From: Herbiconiux daphne
GTDB taxonomy: Bacteria > Actinomycetota > Actinomycetes > Actinomycetales > Microbacteriaceae
Assembly (NCBI RefSeq): GCF_024979295.1
Contig: NZ_JANLCJ010000002.1
Coordinates: 620,001 to 684,000 of the forward strand
Direction: 5' to 3'
Length of the DNA: 64,000 nt
The first letter of the stretch is position 1; each line of letters opens with the position of its first letter. The notes beneath the pieces were generated by a model. The model had not been told where the DNA came from and ran no database searches. It worked only from the letters and a program-made list of their open reading frames with translations. Of the stretch, positions 17,483 through 26,162 are shown piece by piece. Position numbers and translations under genes: made by a program.

Positions 17483-20036
17483 CGACAGGTTCCTCAGTGT
17501 CCGTCTCATATGCTTCTGACTCATCGACAAAAGAGATCTCGTCAAGGGGAACGGCGACGTGCGTTGCCGTTAGCCGCGTCTTCGGAGATGCCTCACCTGG
17601 AAATACAACACCGATACCGATCACCCAGTCAGCCGCGCCCAATTGGGTGCGGTCCTTGCTGGTGGGGAGCGGCGCACTTACCGGGTCAATTGGGTAGACG
17701 ACCAAGAGACCCCGCGATCGATTAACGGGATCATCATTCCTGAGCTGCATGAGTTGAGGCTCTAGGTAGCCCTTGGCATCGGCCGCCGATAGATCGAGAT
17801 CAAGCACTCTATCTTGCTTGCTCATCAGGGTCTTGATGTCGGCTCTCTCTGGCCGGCCATCATCCAGCTTGGATCGAGTGACACCTTGTAGCTTCACTCC
17901 GCCAAGGGAGATCTCTCCAGCGTCACTCTCCACGACCGCGATGGTCCAATAGTCGAGCCCCGCGTTGGCCGCGGTCTGACTCCGTATGTACTTCGCGACC
18001 AAAGGGGCCTCAAGGTCTGGCGAGTCCTCGTGGATCCTGTAGGAGTCGAAGAAGTCCAGAACAAGCCTTGCCGGGACGTCACGAATCAAGAAGCGACCTG
18101 TCTCGCGCTCAACACGGCCATACTGCACTGCAGCTCTGACCAATCTGTCTGCGGCCGTCACGTTGTCCTTCAGCCAATCTGCATCGAGGGCTCGAAAGAA
18201 GCGAGTCTGCAGACGACGCCCTGCGAATGAGATGTACTGAGGCTGAGCAGCACCCATCTTGGCTGTAATCTGCAGCGCCGGGTGGGTGCGGATCTTGACG
18301 GCGATATCGCGTGGAGTGAGGCCGACCTTCTGGTAACCATCGATATCCAACCTCATCTCGGCTTCGACCGATGCCAGGTGCCGAAAGTTCAGTCTCAGTT
18401 CTTCCGTCATCCAGATTCTTGGCAGATCCTCATAACTCGGTCGGTATCCGAACCAACGCCCCATCTGAAGGAGAGTGTCGTATGCGCGCGCCGTGCGAAT
18501 GAAGAAGCTGACTACAAGACCCTCTAGTGTCAGACCACGTGAGAGGGTGTTGCCGCCAACAGCGATAGCGATCTGAGGCTCGTCGCCGTAGTTCAGGCGG
18601 TCCTTGCTACGGAAATTGTCGACGATGACCTTGGCCGAGTCGATGATGGCAGGCAGTCGAGCGATTATTTCGTCGAACGACGGGAAATCGCCATAATCGT
18701 CGGGAGCAGGCACCGCGTGGATCTCTCGTTCCCAGACTCGCTTGAGATCGCTCAGCGTGGTGGCGTCTCGGCTGCGCACTCCGTTAACAATCTGATCGCG
18801 GTAGGCGACTACCGGCTCCCGGTACGCCTCCTGCACGCCGATCCTCTCGGAAACGTGCACGAGCATCGTACTGTGACCATCATCAGCTCGAGAGCGTCGG
18901 ATGGCTGTTGCCAGCCAGAACCAGAGAAATGCCGCCTTCAGTTCGTCGGTCAAGGAGGGCGCGAATCCCGGCGCATCCGCAGCTGACGCCGGTCTCAGGA
19001 GATTCAGACTCTCCGGGGGAACTATCCGGATCATGTCCCGCCCGGCGGCGTCCGGCAGTTCGTCCTCCCCCTCCACGATGTCGCGGCCGAAGATCTTCTC
19101 TGGCCCAAAATAGCCCTCCGGCCGGGGCAGATTGAGAATGAAGTCTTTCGGGTACAGGTCTTCCGAGGCCGGATCGATAAAAACATTCGCGAAAGGTGTC
19201 GCGGTATACCCGATATACGTCCTCTTCTTTGCAACCTTCAATAGACGCCGTATCAGAGGGTTGATCGACTTCGTAGCAACAGATGCCTGGTCGGCCTCGT
19301 CATCGATGATCAGGACCGGCAGTTGCCGCAGAGCCTGTTGTGAAGGCTGCAGTTCGAGCCAGGTAACCAGTCGCTTCAGAACGGCCGCGTTTTTCTTGAC
19401 TATGGCGACTGCCGTCTGATCGGACGTGAGCGTGGCCAAGGGGTTGCCTGGCGGTGCGTGGAAGTCCCGAGTCTCGTCCGTGAGCAGCTTCCATTTCTCT
19501 GGAAGAGTCTCGCTGAGTTGTTTCGAGAGGCGCTGCTGAGTCTGTTTTCGCAACCCGTTATGCACACCGGAAAGAACGATGATCAGCCGATAATCCTCGT
19601 CCGCCATCTTCGCTATGACCGATATGAAGTTGGTTGTCTTCCCGCTCTGGACGTAACCGACAACTAAGCCTTGCGAGTTGAAGGCGTTGGAGTCCGTCCT
19701 CGGCGTATGAGCGACCACGACATTGCTGGAATGCTCGAGCTGCCCCATCCGCTCCGGCGGCCAGTGCTCCTCATCGACGAAGTAGTCGCGGACGGGGGGC
19801 CAATACACAGAGCCTTCGGACGGCCCGCTATACCAATTGGGTTGGCCTGCGGCGATGATCGCAGGCCCGCCCGACTGAATCTTCGCGACATCCGCCTCAT
19901 ACTGGAGCGCCATCTCGTCGACCACAGTCGTGTCGCCACCTACGCCGCGTACAAGCGAGAGGACTCTCTCTACAGCCTGTTCGACCCCGAACTTCTTCGC
20001 CCAGCCCGCGAACATCGGATAGAAAGCAGACACCAT
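17475..20036 (-). CDS. Z1 domain ATPase/helicase-like protein
   Basis: A protein of 853 residues from ATG 20036, chosen because an AGGGGGGAC ribosome site lies 8 bases upstream; the frame continues open to 20162. The P-loop GYVQSGKTTNFI precedes a DEAD-type Walker B VLIIDDEADQASV, and FIRTARAYDTLLQMGRWFGYRP matches the Z1 signature that follows the helicase core. Z1 proteins are superfamily 2-like ATPases found only in mobile defence loci with MutL-like and PD-(D/E)XK partners. It heads the minus-strand operon and shares a 231-base divergent promoter region with the methyltransferase, where a LexA-like box is seen. It is likely the DNA-translocating motor of the complex. Confidence 0.9.
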   Translation of the reverse strand: MVSAFYPMFAGWAKKFGVEQAVERVLSLVRGVGGDTTVVDEMALQYEADVAKIQSGGPAIIAAGQPNWYSGPSEGSVYWPPVRDYFVDEEHWPPERMGQLEHSSNVVVAHTPRTDSNAFNSQGLVVGYVQSGKTTNFISVIAKMADEDYRLIIVLSGVHNGLRKQTQQRLSKQLSETLPEKWKLLTDETRDFHAPPGNPLATLTSDQTAVAIVKKNAAVLKRLVTWLELQPSQQALRQLPVLIIDDEADQASVATKSINPLIRRLLKVAKKRTYIGYTATPFANVFIDPASEDLYPKDFILNLPRPEGYFGPEKIFGRDIVEGEDELPDAAGRDMIRIVPPESLNLLRPASAADAPGFAPSLTDELKAAFLWFWLATAIRRSRADDGHSTMLVHVSERIGVQEAYREPVVAYRDQIVNGVRSRDATTLSDLKRVWEREIHAVPAPDDYGDFPSFDEIIARLPAIIDSAKVIVDNFRSKDRLNYGDEPQIAIAVGGNTLSRGLTLEGLVVSFFIRTARAYDTLLQMGRWFGYRPSYEDLPRIWMTEELRLNFRHLASVEAEMRLDIDGYQKVGLTPRDIAVKIRTHPALQITAKMGAAQPQYISFAGRRLQTRFFRALDADWLKDNVTAADRLVRAAVQYGRVERETGRFLIRDVPARLVLDFFDSYRIHEDSPDLEAPLVAKYIRSQTAANAGLDYWTIAVVESDAGEISLGGVKLQGVTRSKLDDGRPERADIKTLMSKQDRVLDLDLSAADAKGYLEPQLMQLRNDDPVNRSRGLLVVYPIDPVSAPLPTSKDRTQLGAADWVIGIGVVFPGEASPKTRLTATHVAVPLDEISFVDESEAYETDTEEPVDA

Positions 20037-20198
20037 TTCTTTGTCCCCCCTGACGAACAACACCATAGCCTGATCGATACGTCGCAATCGACTAAGTCGA
20101 CAACTGCCGAAATGACCAGCATCATCAAGCGCTTGAGCATCACAGTCCTGATAGTCGCTCAAACTCAGATTCAGACTCGGAGTCGGGACGGAGTCAAT

Positions 20199-20214
20199 TC
20201 GAACAAACGTTCTA
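20199..20214. promoter_or_regulatory. LexA (SOS) box-like palindrome
   Basis: TCGAAC-AAAC-GTTCTA differs in one outer position from the actinobacterial/Bacillus-type SOS consensus TCGAAC-N4-GTTCGA. It sits between the divergent Z1 and methyltransferase genes, 54 bases before the GTG start of the latter. A second palindrome, GACTCGGAGTC at about 20174-20184, lies beside it. LexA control is inferred from the match only. Confidence 0.5.
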
Positions 20215-20267
20215 CCGACACGCGCAGGACGTATATGTAACCTGCCGTTTGCCGGCTAAAGTACGGA

Positions 20268-21395
20268 GTGATGACAGTTCCAGAGGCACATCCGACGCCT
20301 GCCAACCCAGCCTTCAAATTGGTCCGTGTCCTGGACCTTTTCGCCGGCGCGGGCGGACTCAGTGCCGGATTCAAGCAGAGCTCGATGCGATACGAGACAG
20401 TGCGAGCGGTCGAGATGGACCTCGCGGCAGCATCGACGTATGCTGCGAATCACGGGGCCGAGAAGGTATTTGCGGGGTCAATTCAAGACTGGCTACGCGA
20501 CGAGGTCGTTCCTCTGGTGGACGTCGTGATCGGTGGGCCACCCTGTCAGGGTTTCTCGACTCTTGGGAAGCAAGACGTCGAGGATGTCCGCAACTTCCTT
20601 TGGCACGAATACGCAGAGACCGTTCGACGGGCTCAACCAAAGTACTTCGTCGTCGAGAACGTCGCAGCATTCGCAAAGTCATCTCAGTTCGCCGACTTCC
20701 AACGCGAGACCAGTGAAGGTGGTCTCCTGTACAACTACTCCTTTGACTACCGCGTGTTGAATTCCGCCGACTTCGGTGCTCCACAGGCGCGAAAGCGTAC
20801 CGTTATCATCGGGTGGCGTGACGGCCAGTCGAACCCGGGTTTCCCGGAGCCTACGCACGGGCCCGGTCGGGTCCACCCTCATGTGGCCGTTTCTACTGCA
20901 TTCCTCCAACGTGGGATCGTGGAAAAGGTTACCCAGATCGACCTGCCCCCGAGACGGACATCTATCCTCGGCGGGCGTGCAATCCCTGGCCCCTACCTCC
21001 CACGAGAGCTACACGTGACCCGCAATTACACAAAGCTGTCCTTAGATCGGTTCGCGTGCATCCGGGAAGGTGGAAACAGGTTCCAGATCGACGAAAACCT
21101 GCTTCCTCCATGTTGGAAGAAACACCGAACGGGTACGGCGGACGTAATGGGACGGCTTCACAAGGGCAAGCCCTCCGTCACGATCCGCACCGAGTTCTTC
21201 AAACCTGAAAAAGGTCGGTATTTGCATCCCACCGAGAACCGCGCGATCACCCATTATGAAGCAGCAGCACTCCAGGGCTTCCCGGAAGACTTCCAGTTCA
21301 TGGGGAGCAAGACCGAGATCGCCCGCCAGATAGGTAACGCCGTACCCATTCCCCTCGGGGCGGCGATCGGGCGACATCTGCTGGGTCTCCTTTAG
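20268..21395 (+). CDS. dcm: DNA (cytosine-5-)-methyltransferase
   Basis: A protein of 375 residues with the C5 methylase motifs in order: I DLFAGAGG (23-30), IV GGPPCQGFS with catalytic Cys 93, VI ENV (130-132), VIII QARKR, and IX/X with ARQIGNAVPIPLG near the end. It transfers a methyl group from S-adenosylmethionine to C5 of cytosine; the recognition sequence cannot be read from sequence alone. The start is GTG 20268 or ATG 20271. It is divergent from the Z1 operon and convergent with the AIPR gene. The vsr gene at the other end of the block is its usual companion. It probably marks self DNA against the MutL/Z1/nuclease complex. Confidence 0.95.
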   Translation: MMTVPEAHPTPANPAFKLVRVLDLFAGAGGLSAGFKQSSMRYETVRAVEMDLAAASTYAANHGAEKVFAGSIQDWLRDEVVPLVDVVIGGPPCQGFSTLGKQDVEDVRNFLWHEYAETVRRAQPKYFVVENVAAFAKSSQFADFQRETSEGGLLYNYSFDYRVLNSADFGAPQARKRTVIIGWRDGQSNPGFPEPTHGPGRVHPHVAVSTAFLQRGIVEKVTQIDLPPRRTSILGGRAIPGPYLPRELHVTRNYTKLSLDRFACIREGGNRFQIDENLLPPCWKKHRTGTADVMGRLHKGKPSVTIRTEFFKPEKGRYLHPTENRAITHYEAAALQGFPEDFQFMGSKTEIARQIGNAVPIPLGAAIGRHLLGLL

Positions 21396-21505
21396 TGCGG
21401 GTGTGTCGCCTCTGGGAGGTTGGTCTGTCGCCGAGGGTCCGGTCCACGTGAGCGAAATCTCACTCGAAGCCACTGGCCCATGATGCCGCTCGGCTCTTCG
21501 AAGGA

Positions 21506-23317
21506 CTACAGATTACGGGTCCGGGGCGTCCGATCACTGGCGCGCTTATTGGTTGAGCTGTCGAAACCTGTTGGCTTCAACCAATCCCGCGCGGGTGCTC
21601 CCACTTGCTTCAATAGCAAGTCATTCAGCGCCTGCGATTTTGTGAGCTGATAGACAGTCTTCTTATAGTCGCGTCTTTTCTTGCTAAAGAACTCATTGAC
21701 GATGCGGATCGAATTCTCAATCTCGTCATCCGAGATGGCCCGGACATCCACATCCGCGAGCGAGCTGGGAGTCACATTCTTATTCGGAGTGGCCTCGAGA
21801 GCCACGAGCATTGCGACGTGCCATTGCGTGTACCAAAGCTGCGTACGTTTACCACCCTGATATTCGTCGAATTCATGATCCAGGGCTGGTCGGCCCATGA
21901 ACCTCTCTACACGCTTGATGATGCGCGCAGATGTTAGATACGTGTCGAGTGGATAGTTCCCCGGAAAGAGTTGTTCATAGTGCGTGCGATTTGCGACTAG
22001 ACGAGTCTGCGAATTCACCTTTGCCGAGAGAAAGGGCTCCTGCAACAAACTTGATGCGAGTGAGCGCGCGAGCTGCGGAATAGTGACGATCTTTTCAAGC
22101 TGAACACCCTCATTACGGTAAGCATTCCTTTGTCGTTCGTAAACTAGTTCGGTTCCGGCGAAGAACGCTTCAATGTCCTTGTGGATAGAGTCGGTCGCCC
22201 GCAGCACACCGCGCTTGATGTCCGTCTGATTATTCGTCGCGATAATTATCTGGTCTCGTGTCGCACCATCCGGCGGAACTACTACGCGGACCAGGATTGT
22301 CCTGGAGTCCTCGTTTGGGTTTGCTCTGAAGTGCTCAAATAGCACCGTTGATGTCTGCAAGCCGTTCACAATCTTGGGCTCCTTGAGGCCAAGCGTCCGG
22401 TATGCCTGTCGCACATCTGTTGCCACTATGGTCACGCCGTTGTTGAGCATCCAGAAGTCGACAGGACCGGACGAACGGAGCGTTTGCGCGATCGCATCAT
22501 TCACTCCGTTCCTTCCTTCGAAATCACGCACGTTGTCGATAAAGAGCCGTCGACGACGGTAGCCATCTTCGTCGGTGAGAAACTCGGCAAAATCGCTGAG
22601 GCGAACCAGTGCAATGAAGCCGCCAGCGTCGGCATTGAGGGCGTCCTCAGATAGCTTCAACTCAATCCATTGCGCCCTTGGTGTACGAAGCATCTTCAGC
22701 AACTCCGGCGCCCCAACGAACGAAAACGATGTATCCGCCTCAGGAAACATACGCGACGAGACTTGTTCGATTGTGCTTTCTTGGGCCGCAAACGCCGTAT
22801 GCGGCCGCTCACCGCGGGTCGCGTAGAAGACCTTAAACGACATGTGAGCAATTCGCGAAAAGTTACTCAGGTAGAAGGCTCGGAAGGCGCTTGCGCGTCC
22901 CATGAGCCTGGTGCTGTAGAGCCGGCGTAGTTCGCGCTCGTCGCGGCCGAGATCAAAGAGTGTTGACAACGTGGAGATCAACTTGTCCAGAGCTGTGCCA
23001 GAAAAAGATGGCGTTGTCTTCGACTGGAAAACAATGACTTCAACGGTGACATCGCGACGTTCGGCGTTCGTTCTACTGGGGGTCAACGGGTCGCCATCCA
23101 CTAGAACATAGAACCCATCAATTCCACCGTCCATACCTCCACCGATGAGTCCATCACGTATTTCATCAATGCCGAGGTCGAAGCTCTTCAATAGCTCCGA
23201 GGCGACGAGAAGTTCGAAAAATGTACTCTCGTCCGACTCGGGGCTAAGGGAAAGATGCCGCTCCTTCAGAATGCTATCTAAGAGCAATTGAGTGTTGGAG
23301 GGCTTTTCCTTGGTCAT
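21506..23317 (-). CDS. AIPR family (abortive infection phage resistance) protein
   Basis: A protein of 603 residues when started at ATG 23317 (MTKEKPSNTQ), which fits the family; the frame is open to 23437. The N-terminal part carries GGMDGGIDGFYVLVD followed by VEVIVFQSK, the D...QxK arrangement of the AIPR nuclease-like domain. The middle shows the AIPR signature, with NGLQTSTVLFEHF and ATNNQTDIKRGVLRATD. AIPR is the 'A' of MZA systems. Here it stands on the far side of the methyltransferase, convergent to it with a 110-base gap, and not inside the operon. Effector-like nuclease action that stops infected cells is an inference from the family. Confidence 0.88.
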   Translation of the reverse strand: MTKEKPSNTQLLLDSILKERHLSLSPESDESTFFELLVASELLKSFDLGIDEIRDGLIGGGMDGGIDGFYVLVDGDPLTPSRTNAERRDVTVEVIVFQSKTTPSFSGTALDKLISTLSTLFDLGRDERELRRLYSTRLMGRASAFRAFYLSNFSRIAHMSFKVFYATRGERPHTAFAAQESTIEQVSSRMFPEADTSFSFVGAPELLKMLRTPRAQWIELKLSEDALNADAGGFIALVRLSDFAEFLTDEDGYRRRRLFIDNVRDFEGRNGVNDAIAQTLRSSGPVDFWMLNNGVTIVATDVRQAYRTLGLKEPKIVNGLQTSTVLFEHFRANPNEDSRTILVRVVVPPDGATRDQIIIATNNQTDIKRGVLRATDSIHKDIEAFFAGTELVYERQRNAYRNEGVQLEKIVTIPQLARSLASSLLQEPFLSAKVNSQTRLVANRTHYEQLFPGNYPLDTYLTSARIIKRVERFMGRPALDHEFDEYQGGKRTQLWYTQWHVAMLVALEATPNKNVTPSSLADVDVRAISDDEIENSIRIVNEFFSKKRRDYKKTVYQLTKSQALNDLLLKQVGAPARDWLKPTGFDSSTNKRASDRTPRTRNL

Positions 23318-23339
23318 GCCCTCATCGTAGGGATGATCG

Positions 23340-23712
23340 GCCCCCGATACCGAGGCTCGAGGCAAGGCGCGACACGTGCAAGATCTGATGCGCGCCACTG
23401 GAGTTTCATCACATCCGCGGGCTTGATCCACGCACATGCGTCGCGATCGGTGTTATTCGACGGTCGGTTCAAGATCAACATCACCCCGTAAAATGCGAAA
23501 TCCACGGCCAGGCGGCGTACTGCGTTCGACGAGCTGTCAAGGCCACCTCCGGTTACAAATGAAGACGGCAAGTTCCGCCATATACCTCCCGCCGTCTTCT
23601 CCCGGCTCGACCTTCACGCCTGGAACCTCTCTCTTGCCAACCACTGATCTCCCTGGCCCGCGCCGGCACACCAAGATGCGACCGTCTTTTAGGTAAGCGG
23701 CGGCGGCGGCTA
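23340..23712 (-). pseudogene. Decayed NUDIX (MutT-like) hydrolase
   Basis: On the minus strand from about 23712, an open stretch reads AAAYLKDGRILVCRRGPGR, then VPGVKVEPGEDGG. This is the strand and start of the Nudix box of MutT-type enzymes (GG..EPGED, here with one G changed). An in-frame TGA immediately precedes it, with no start codon, and the frame stops after NRRWP. A second frame continues with DACAWIKPADVMKLQW, like the C-terminus of MutT. The Nudix box helix (REU..EE) is missing. This is a frameshifted, truncated remnant. It explains most of the 450-base gap upstream of the AIPR gene. Confidence 0.55.
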
Positions 23713-23769
23713 CCGATCAGTCACGCCCGATCGCGTTGCGCAATTGGGCGAGGACTCCAGAGTCCCAGC

Positions 23770-24162
23770 TCAAGCATCTTCGACGCTTGAACCGTTGGCT
23801 CTGATCCAAAGCGCATCGGCGCAGTCATCTGAGCAAGCCTTCCACGGCATGATCCGAAGTACCTTCGGCACGCGAATCCCACAGTTTCGGCATCGGCGAA
23901 GTCGGCCTGCGGTGTACCCCCGATCAAGCAGCAGAACGTCACAGTCAGCATTGCCCCTGCTGGCGAGGTCTTGCTCAGACTCGTAGAGAGACTTCGCTAG
24001 ATCCTTCCAGTCAGGCTTTGGTTCGGGATCATTTGCCCAATCGGAGAGCAAATGAATGAGGGCTTCCTCAGCGCACAAACCATCAATCTGCGCCCGGCGC
24101 CTGAACTCGTCAGCGAGATACGTCGGAACGATTACAGAGCTGAACATGGTTGAGGGTGTCAT
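23770..24162 (-). CDS. Small RHH-like protein with C-terminal four-cysteine motif
   Basis: A protein of 130 residues from ATG 24162; the longer frame to 24321 would overlap the divergent gene. The N-terminus (SSVIVPTYLADEFRRRAQ) resembles the beta-strand/helix of ribbon-helix-helix or replication-initiator-like antitoxins. The C-terminus has CRNCG and CSDDC pairs that could bind zinc. It is divergent from another small RHH protein, with two GGTG/CACC palindromes around the starts. Possibly an antitoxin or autoregulator; no toxin is recognised. Family unknown to me. Confidence 0.6.
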   Translation of the reverse strand: MTPSTMFSSVIVPTYLADEFRRRAQIDGLCAEEALIHLLSDWANDPEPKPDWKDLAKSLYESEQDLASRGNADCDVLLLDRGYTAGRLRRCRNCGIRVPKVLRIMPWKACSDDCADALWIRANGSSVEDA

Positions 24163-24191
24163 ACCACCAATGATACGAGGTGATGTACACC
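24155..24191. promoter_or_regulatory. Twin GGTG-CACC palindromes between divergent small genes
   Basis: GGTGTCATACCACC (24155-24168) and GGTGATGTACACC (24179-24191) share GGTG/CACC arms with 6- and 5-base centres. They overlap the start of the leftward gene and precede the start of the rightward one. They look like operator half-pairs for an RHH autorepressor. Confidence 0.4.
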
Positions 24192-24224
24192 CCGCAAGTG
24201 ATGGACCTCTGGCACCATTGGTCA

Positions 24225-24374
24225 ATGCCCAATCAGCCCAAGACGCCGCACAAGTCTTTCCGGATTCCGCCCGAGCTCTACTCGGCGGCTCAGGCGAAGG
24301 CGGCACGACAGGGCCGCACACTGACCGACGTCGTGAAGGAATTGCTCCAGAGCTATGTCGATTCCACCGACTGA
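24225..24374 (+). CDS. Small ribbon-helix-helix DNA-binding protein
   Basis: From ATG 24225 it encodes 49 residues: MPNQPKTPHKSFRIPPELY followed by AKAARQGRTLTDVVKELLQS. The strand KSFRIPPELY and helices fit the CopG/Arc RHH fold. ATG 24183, ATG 24201 and GTG 24180 are upstream in-frame alternatives. It is likely an antitoxin-type or autoregulatory repressor. It ends directly against the end of the convergent GIY-YIG helicase gene. Confidence 0.65.
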   Translation: MPNQPKTPHKSFRIPPELYSAAQAKAARQGRTLTDVVKELLQSYVDSTD

Positions 24375-26162
24375 CTAACGCTGATTCTGCGAGACGAACT
24401 GCTCTAGATGGTCTCGGAGCACCGGGTCGTGGACGTAGACGTAGGTACCTCGAATGCCCCGCGTGAGAAGCACCGCGTAGACGTTCTGGATGTACCAGAG
24501 CAAGTCGTCATCGGAGTAGACGCGGCCGAGCGCCTTGTTCGCCTCCTTGCCCTTCTTGTCGAAGTACGAGGCGCGGTCGACGACGATGCGGCCGGTGGTC
24601 GTGTCGAAGCGGAGGTCCGGGCCGATGATCACGCCGGCGTAGTTGAGGTCGTAGCCCTGCACCGTGTGGATCGAGCCCACCTCGTCGAGCGAGCCGGGCG
24701 ACGCGATCCAGTCGGTCTGGGTGCTGTTCCAGCGCATCCGCAGCTCGCCGATCTCGATGTCGTGGCCCGGCTTGTTGCCCTTCGTCTTCCACTCCCAGGC
24801 GTAGCCCGCGACCAGGCGGGAGAGGCCGACCTCGCGGTCTCGACGCACGATCTCGGCACGCATCTCGGAGACGTCGTCGAACATCCGGAACTCGTAGTCG
24901 CCGAAGTCGGGGACGGATGCGGGCGGCTGGGAGCCTGACCCTGGTGCGGCACCGAGCATCCGTCTCACGTGACCGACGTAGTCGGAACCGGCACGTACCC
25001 TCATCTGCGAGAGGAGGGGGTGGTGATGGTCGGCTGCCTTGGCGTCGGCGACGAGCTGCTCGAGGGCTTCGATCGGGATGTCGGCCGGCTTCACACTCTG
25101 CGCGGGGTCGACGAGGAAGATCTGGTGGGCGCTCTTGGCCGTGATCCAGTCGAGCTGGGTCTTCGACGTGTCGTCATGGCCGAACAGCTTCGTCGTGATG
25201 TCTCGGAACTTGATGTTCAGTGCTGCCGCCGGCTGGTTGGCGCGCTGGTTCAGACGGTGCGTCTCGTCGACGATCAGCAGGTCGAAGTCGGTCGCCGACT
25301 CCCCCACGTCGAATGCCGTCAGCACCATCGACGGGTCGAGACCGGGGGTCTTGCGAAAGACCTTCTGCACCGATTTGCGGAGTGACTGCTGCGGGATGAC
25401 GAAGCCGATGTGCAGGTCGCGGAGGAGCATCCGGTGCTCGTCGGTGAAGAACTCGGAGAAGAGGGAGTCGCCGTCGTCGTCGAGGGCGTCGAGGCCGGTC
25501 GACGAGCGGATGTCGGCGAGCAGCTTGAGCAGGTAGATCGCGACGACGGTCTTGCCGGTGCCGGGGTCGCCCTGGATGACAGTGGTGCTGCGGTAGCCGC
25601 GGCGCAGGTCGTCGAAGAGGCTCTTCACGACTCCCTCGACGGCGAAGGCCTGGTCGTCGGTGAGCGACTTGAAGGGGCTCAGCTTGAAGAGGTCACTGTT
25701 GATGATTTCGGGGATAGTGCGGGTGAAGACGCCGTCGAGCCTTAGGCGGTCGAAGATGGCGTCGAAGCTGTCTTGGTAGAAGGCGCGGTTGTAGTAGTCG
25801 GCGTTGACGATGCCGTCGTTGCGGTTGAGCACCTCGAAGGCGCCGTCGCCGCTGAGCATCTCGATGAGGAACGACTCGAGGTCGAGGCAGACGGACTTGT
25901 TGAAGGTCTCGTCGAGGATGACGCGGAGGTTGGTGAGGTGGCTGCGCTCGATGCTCGCGAGGTGCTGGCGCATGCGGGTGGCTACGTTGAGGGATTCGCC
26001 TACGTAGATCTTGCGGCGATCGGATGCTCGGCCTGCGCTGGTCGTGTCGTCGTCGAGGATGTAGACGACCGGCCAGTTGGTGATGCGCTTGTCGCCGCTT
26101 CGCGCCCAGACGCCGACCTCGTCCTTGTCGAACGGGAGGCGGACGATCTCAGAGCTGGTCAT
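24375..26162 (-). CDS. GIY-YIG nuclease fused to DUF2075 helicase
   Basis: A protein of 595 residues. Residues 30-110 are a GIY-YIG-type domain: VVYIL, KIYVGES, RMRQHL and a later E. A DUF2075 (Schlafen group 3-like) helicase follows, with P-loop GDPGTGKTV at 198-206, Walker B FDLLIVDETHRLN and late motifs VGSIHTVQGYDLNYAGV and RGIRGTYVYVHD. Such fusions are found in defence islands and are thought to process nucleic acid; the substrate is unknown. ATG 26162 overlaps the 3' end of the mazG-like gene by 14 bases, so the two form an operon. Base composition is again high-GC, so the less GC-rich segment ends at its 3' end. Confidence 0.88.
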   Translation of the reverse strand: MTSSEIVRLPFDKDEVGVWARSGDKRITNWPVVYILDDDTTSAGRASDRRKIYVGESLNVATRMRQHLASIERSHLTNLRVILDETFNKSVCLDLESFLIEMLSGDGAFEVLNRNDGIVNADYYNRAFYQDSFDAIFDRLRLDGVFTRTIPEIINSDLFKLSPFKSLTDDQAFAVEGVVKSLFDDLRRGYRSTTVIQGDPGTGKTVVAIYLLKLLADIRSSTGLDALDDDGDSLFSEFFTDEHRMLLRDLHIGFVIPQQSLRKSVQKVFRKTPGLDPSMVLTAFDVGESATDFDLLIVDETHRLNQRANQPAAALNIKFRDITTKLFGHDDTSKTQLDWITAKSAHQIFLVDPAQSVKPADIPIEALEQLVADAKAADHHHPLLSQMRVRAGSDYVGHVRRMLGAAPGSGSQPPASVPDFGDYEFRMFDDVSEMRAEIVRRDREVGLSRLVAGYAWEWKTKGNKPGHDIEIGELRMRWNSTQTDWIASPGSLDEVGSIHTVQGYDLNYAGVIIGPDLRFDTTTGRIVVDRASYFDKKGKEANKALGRVYSDDDLLWYIQNVYAVLLTRGIRGTYVYVHDPVLRDHLEQFVSQNQR

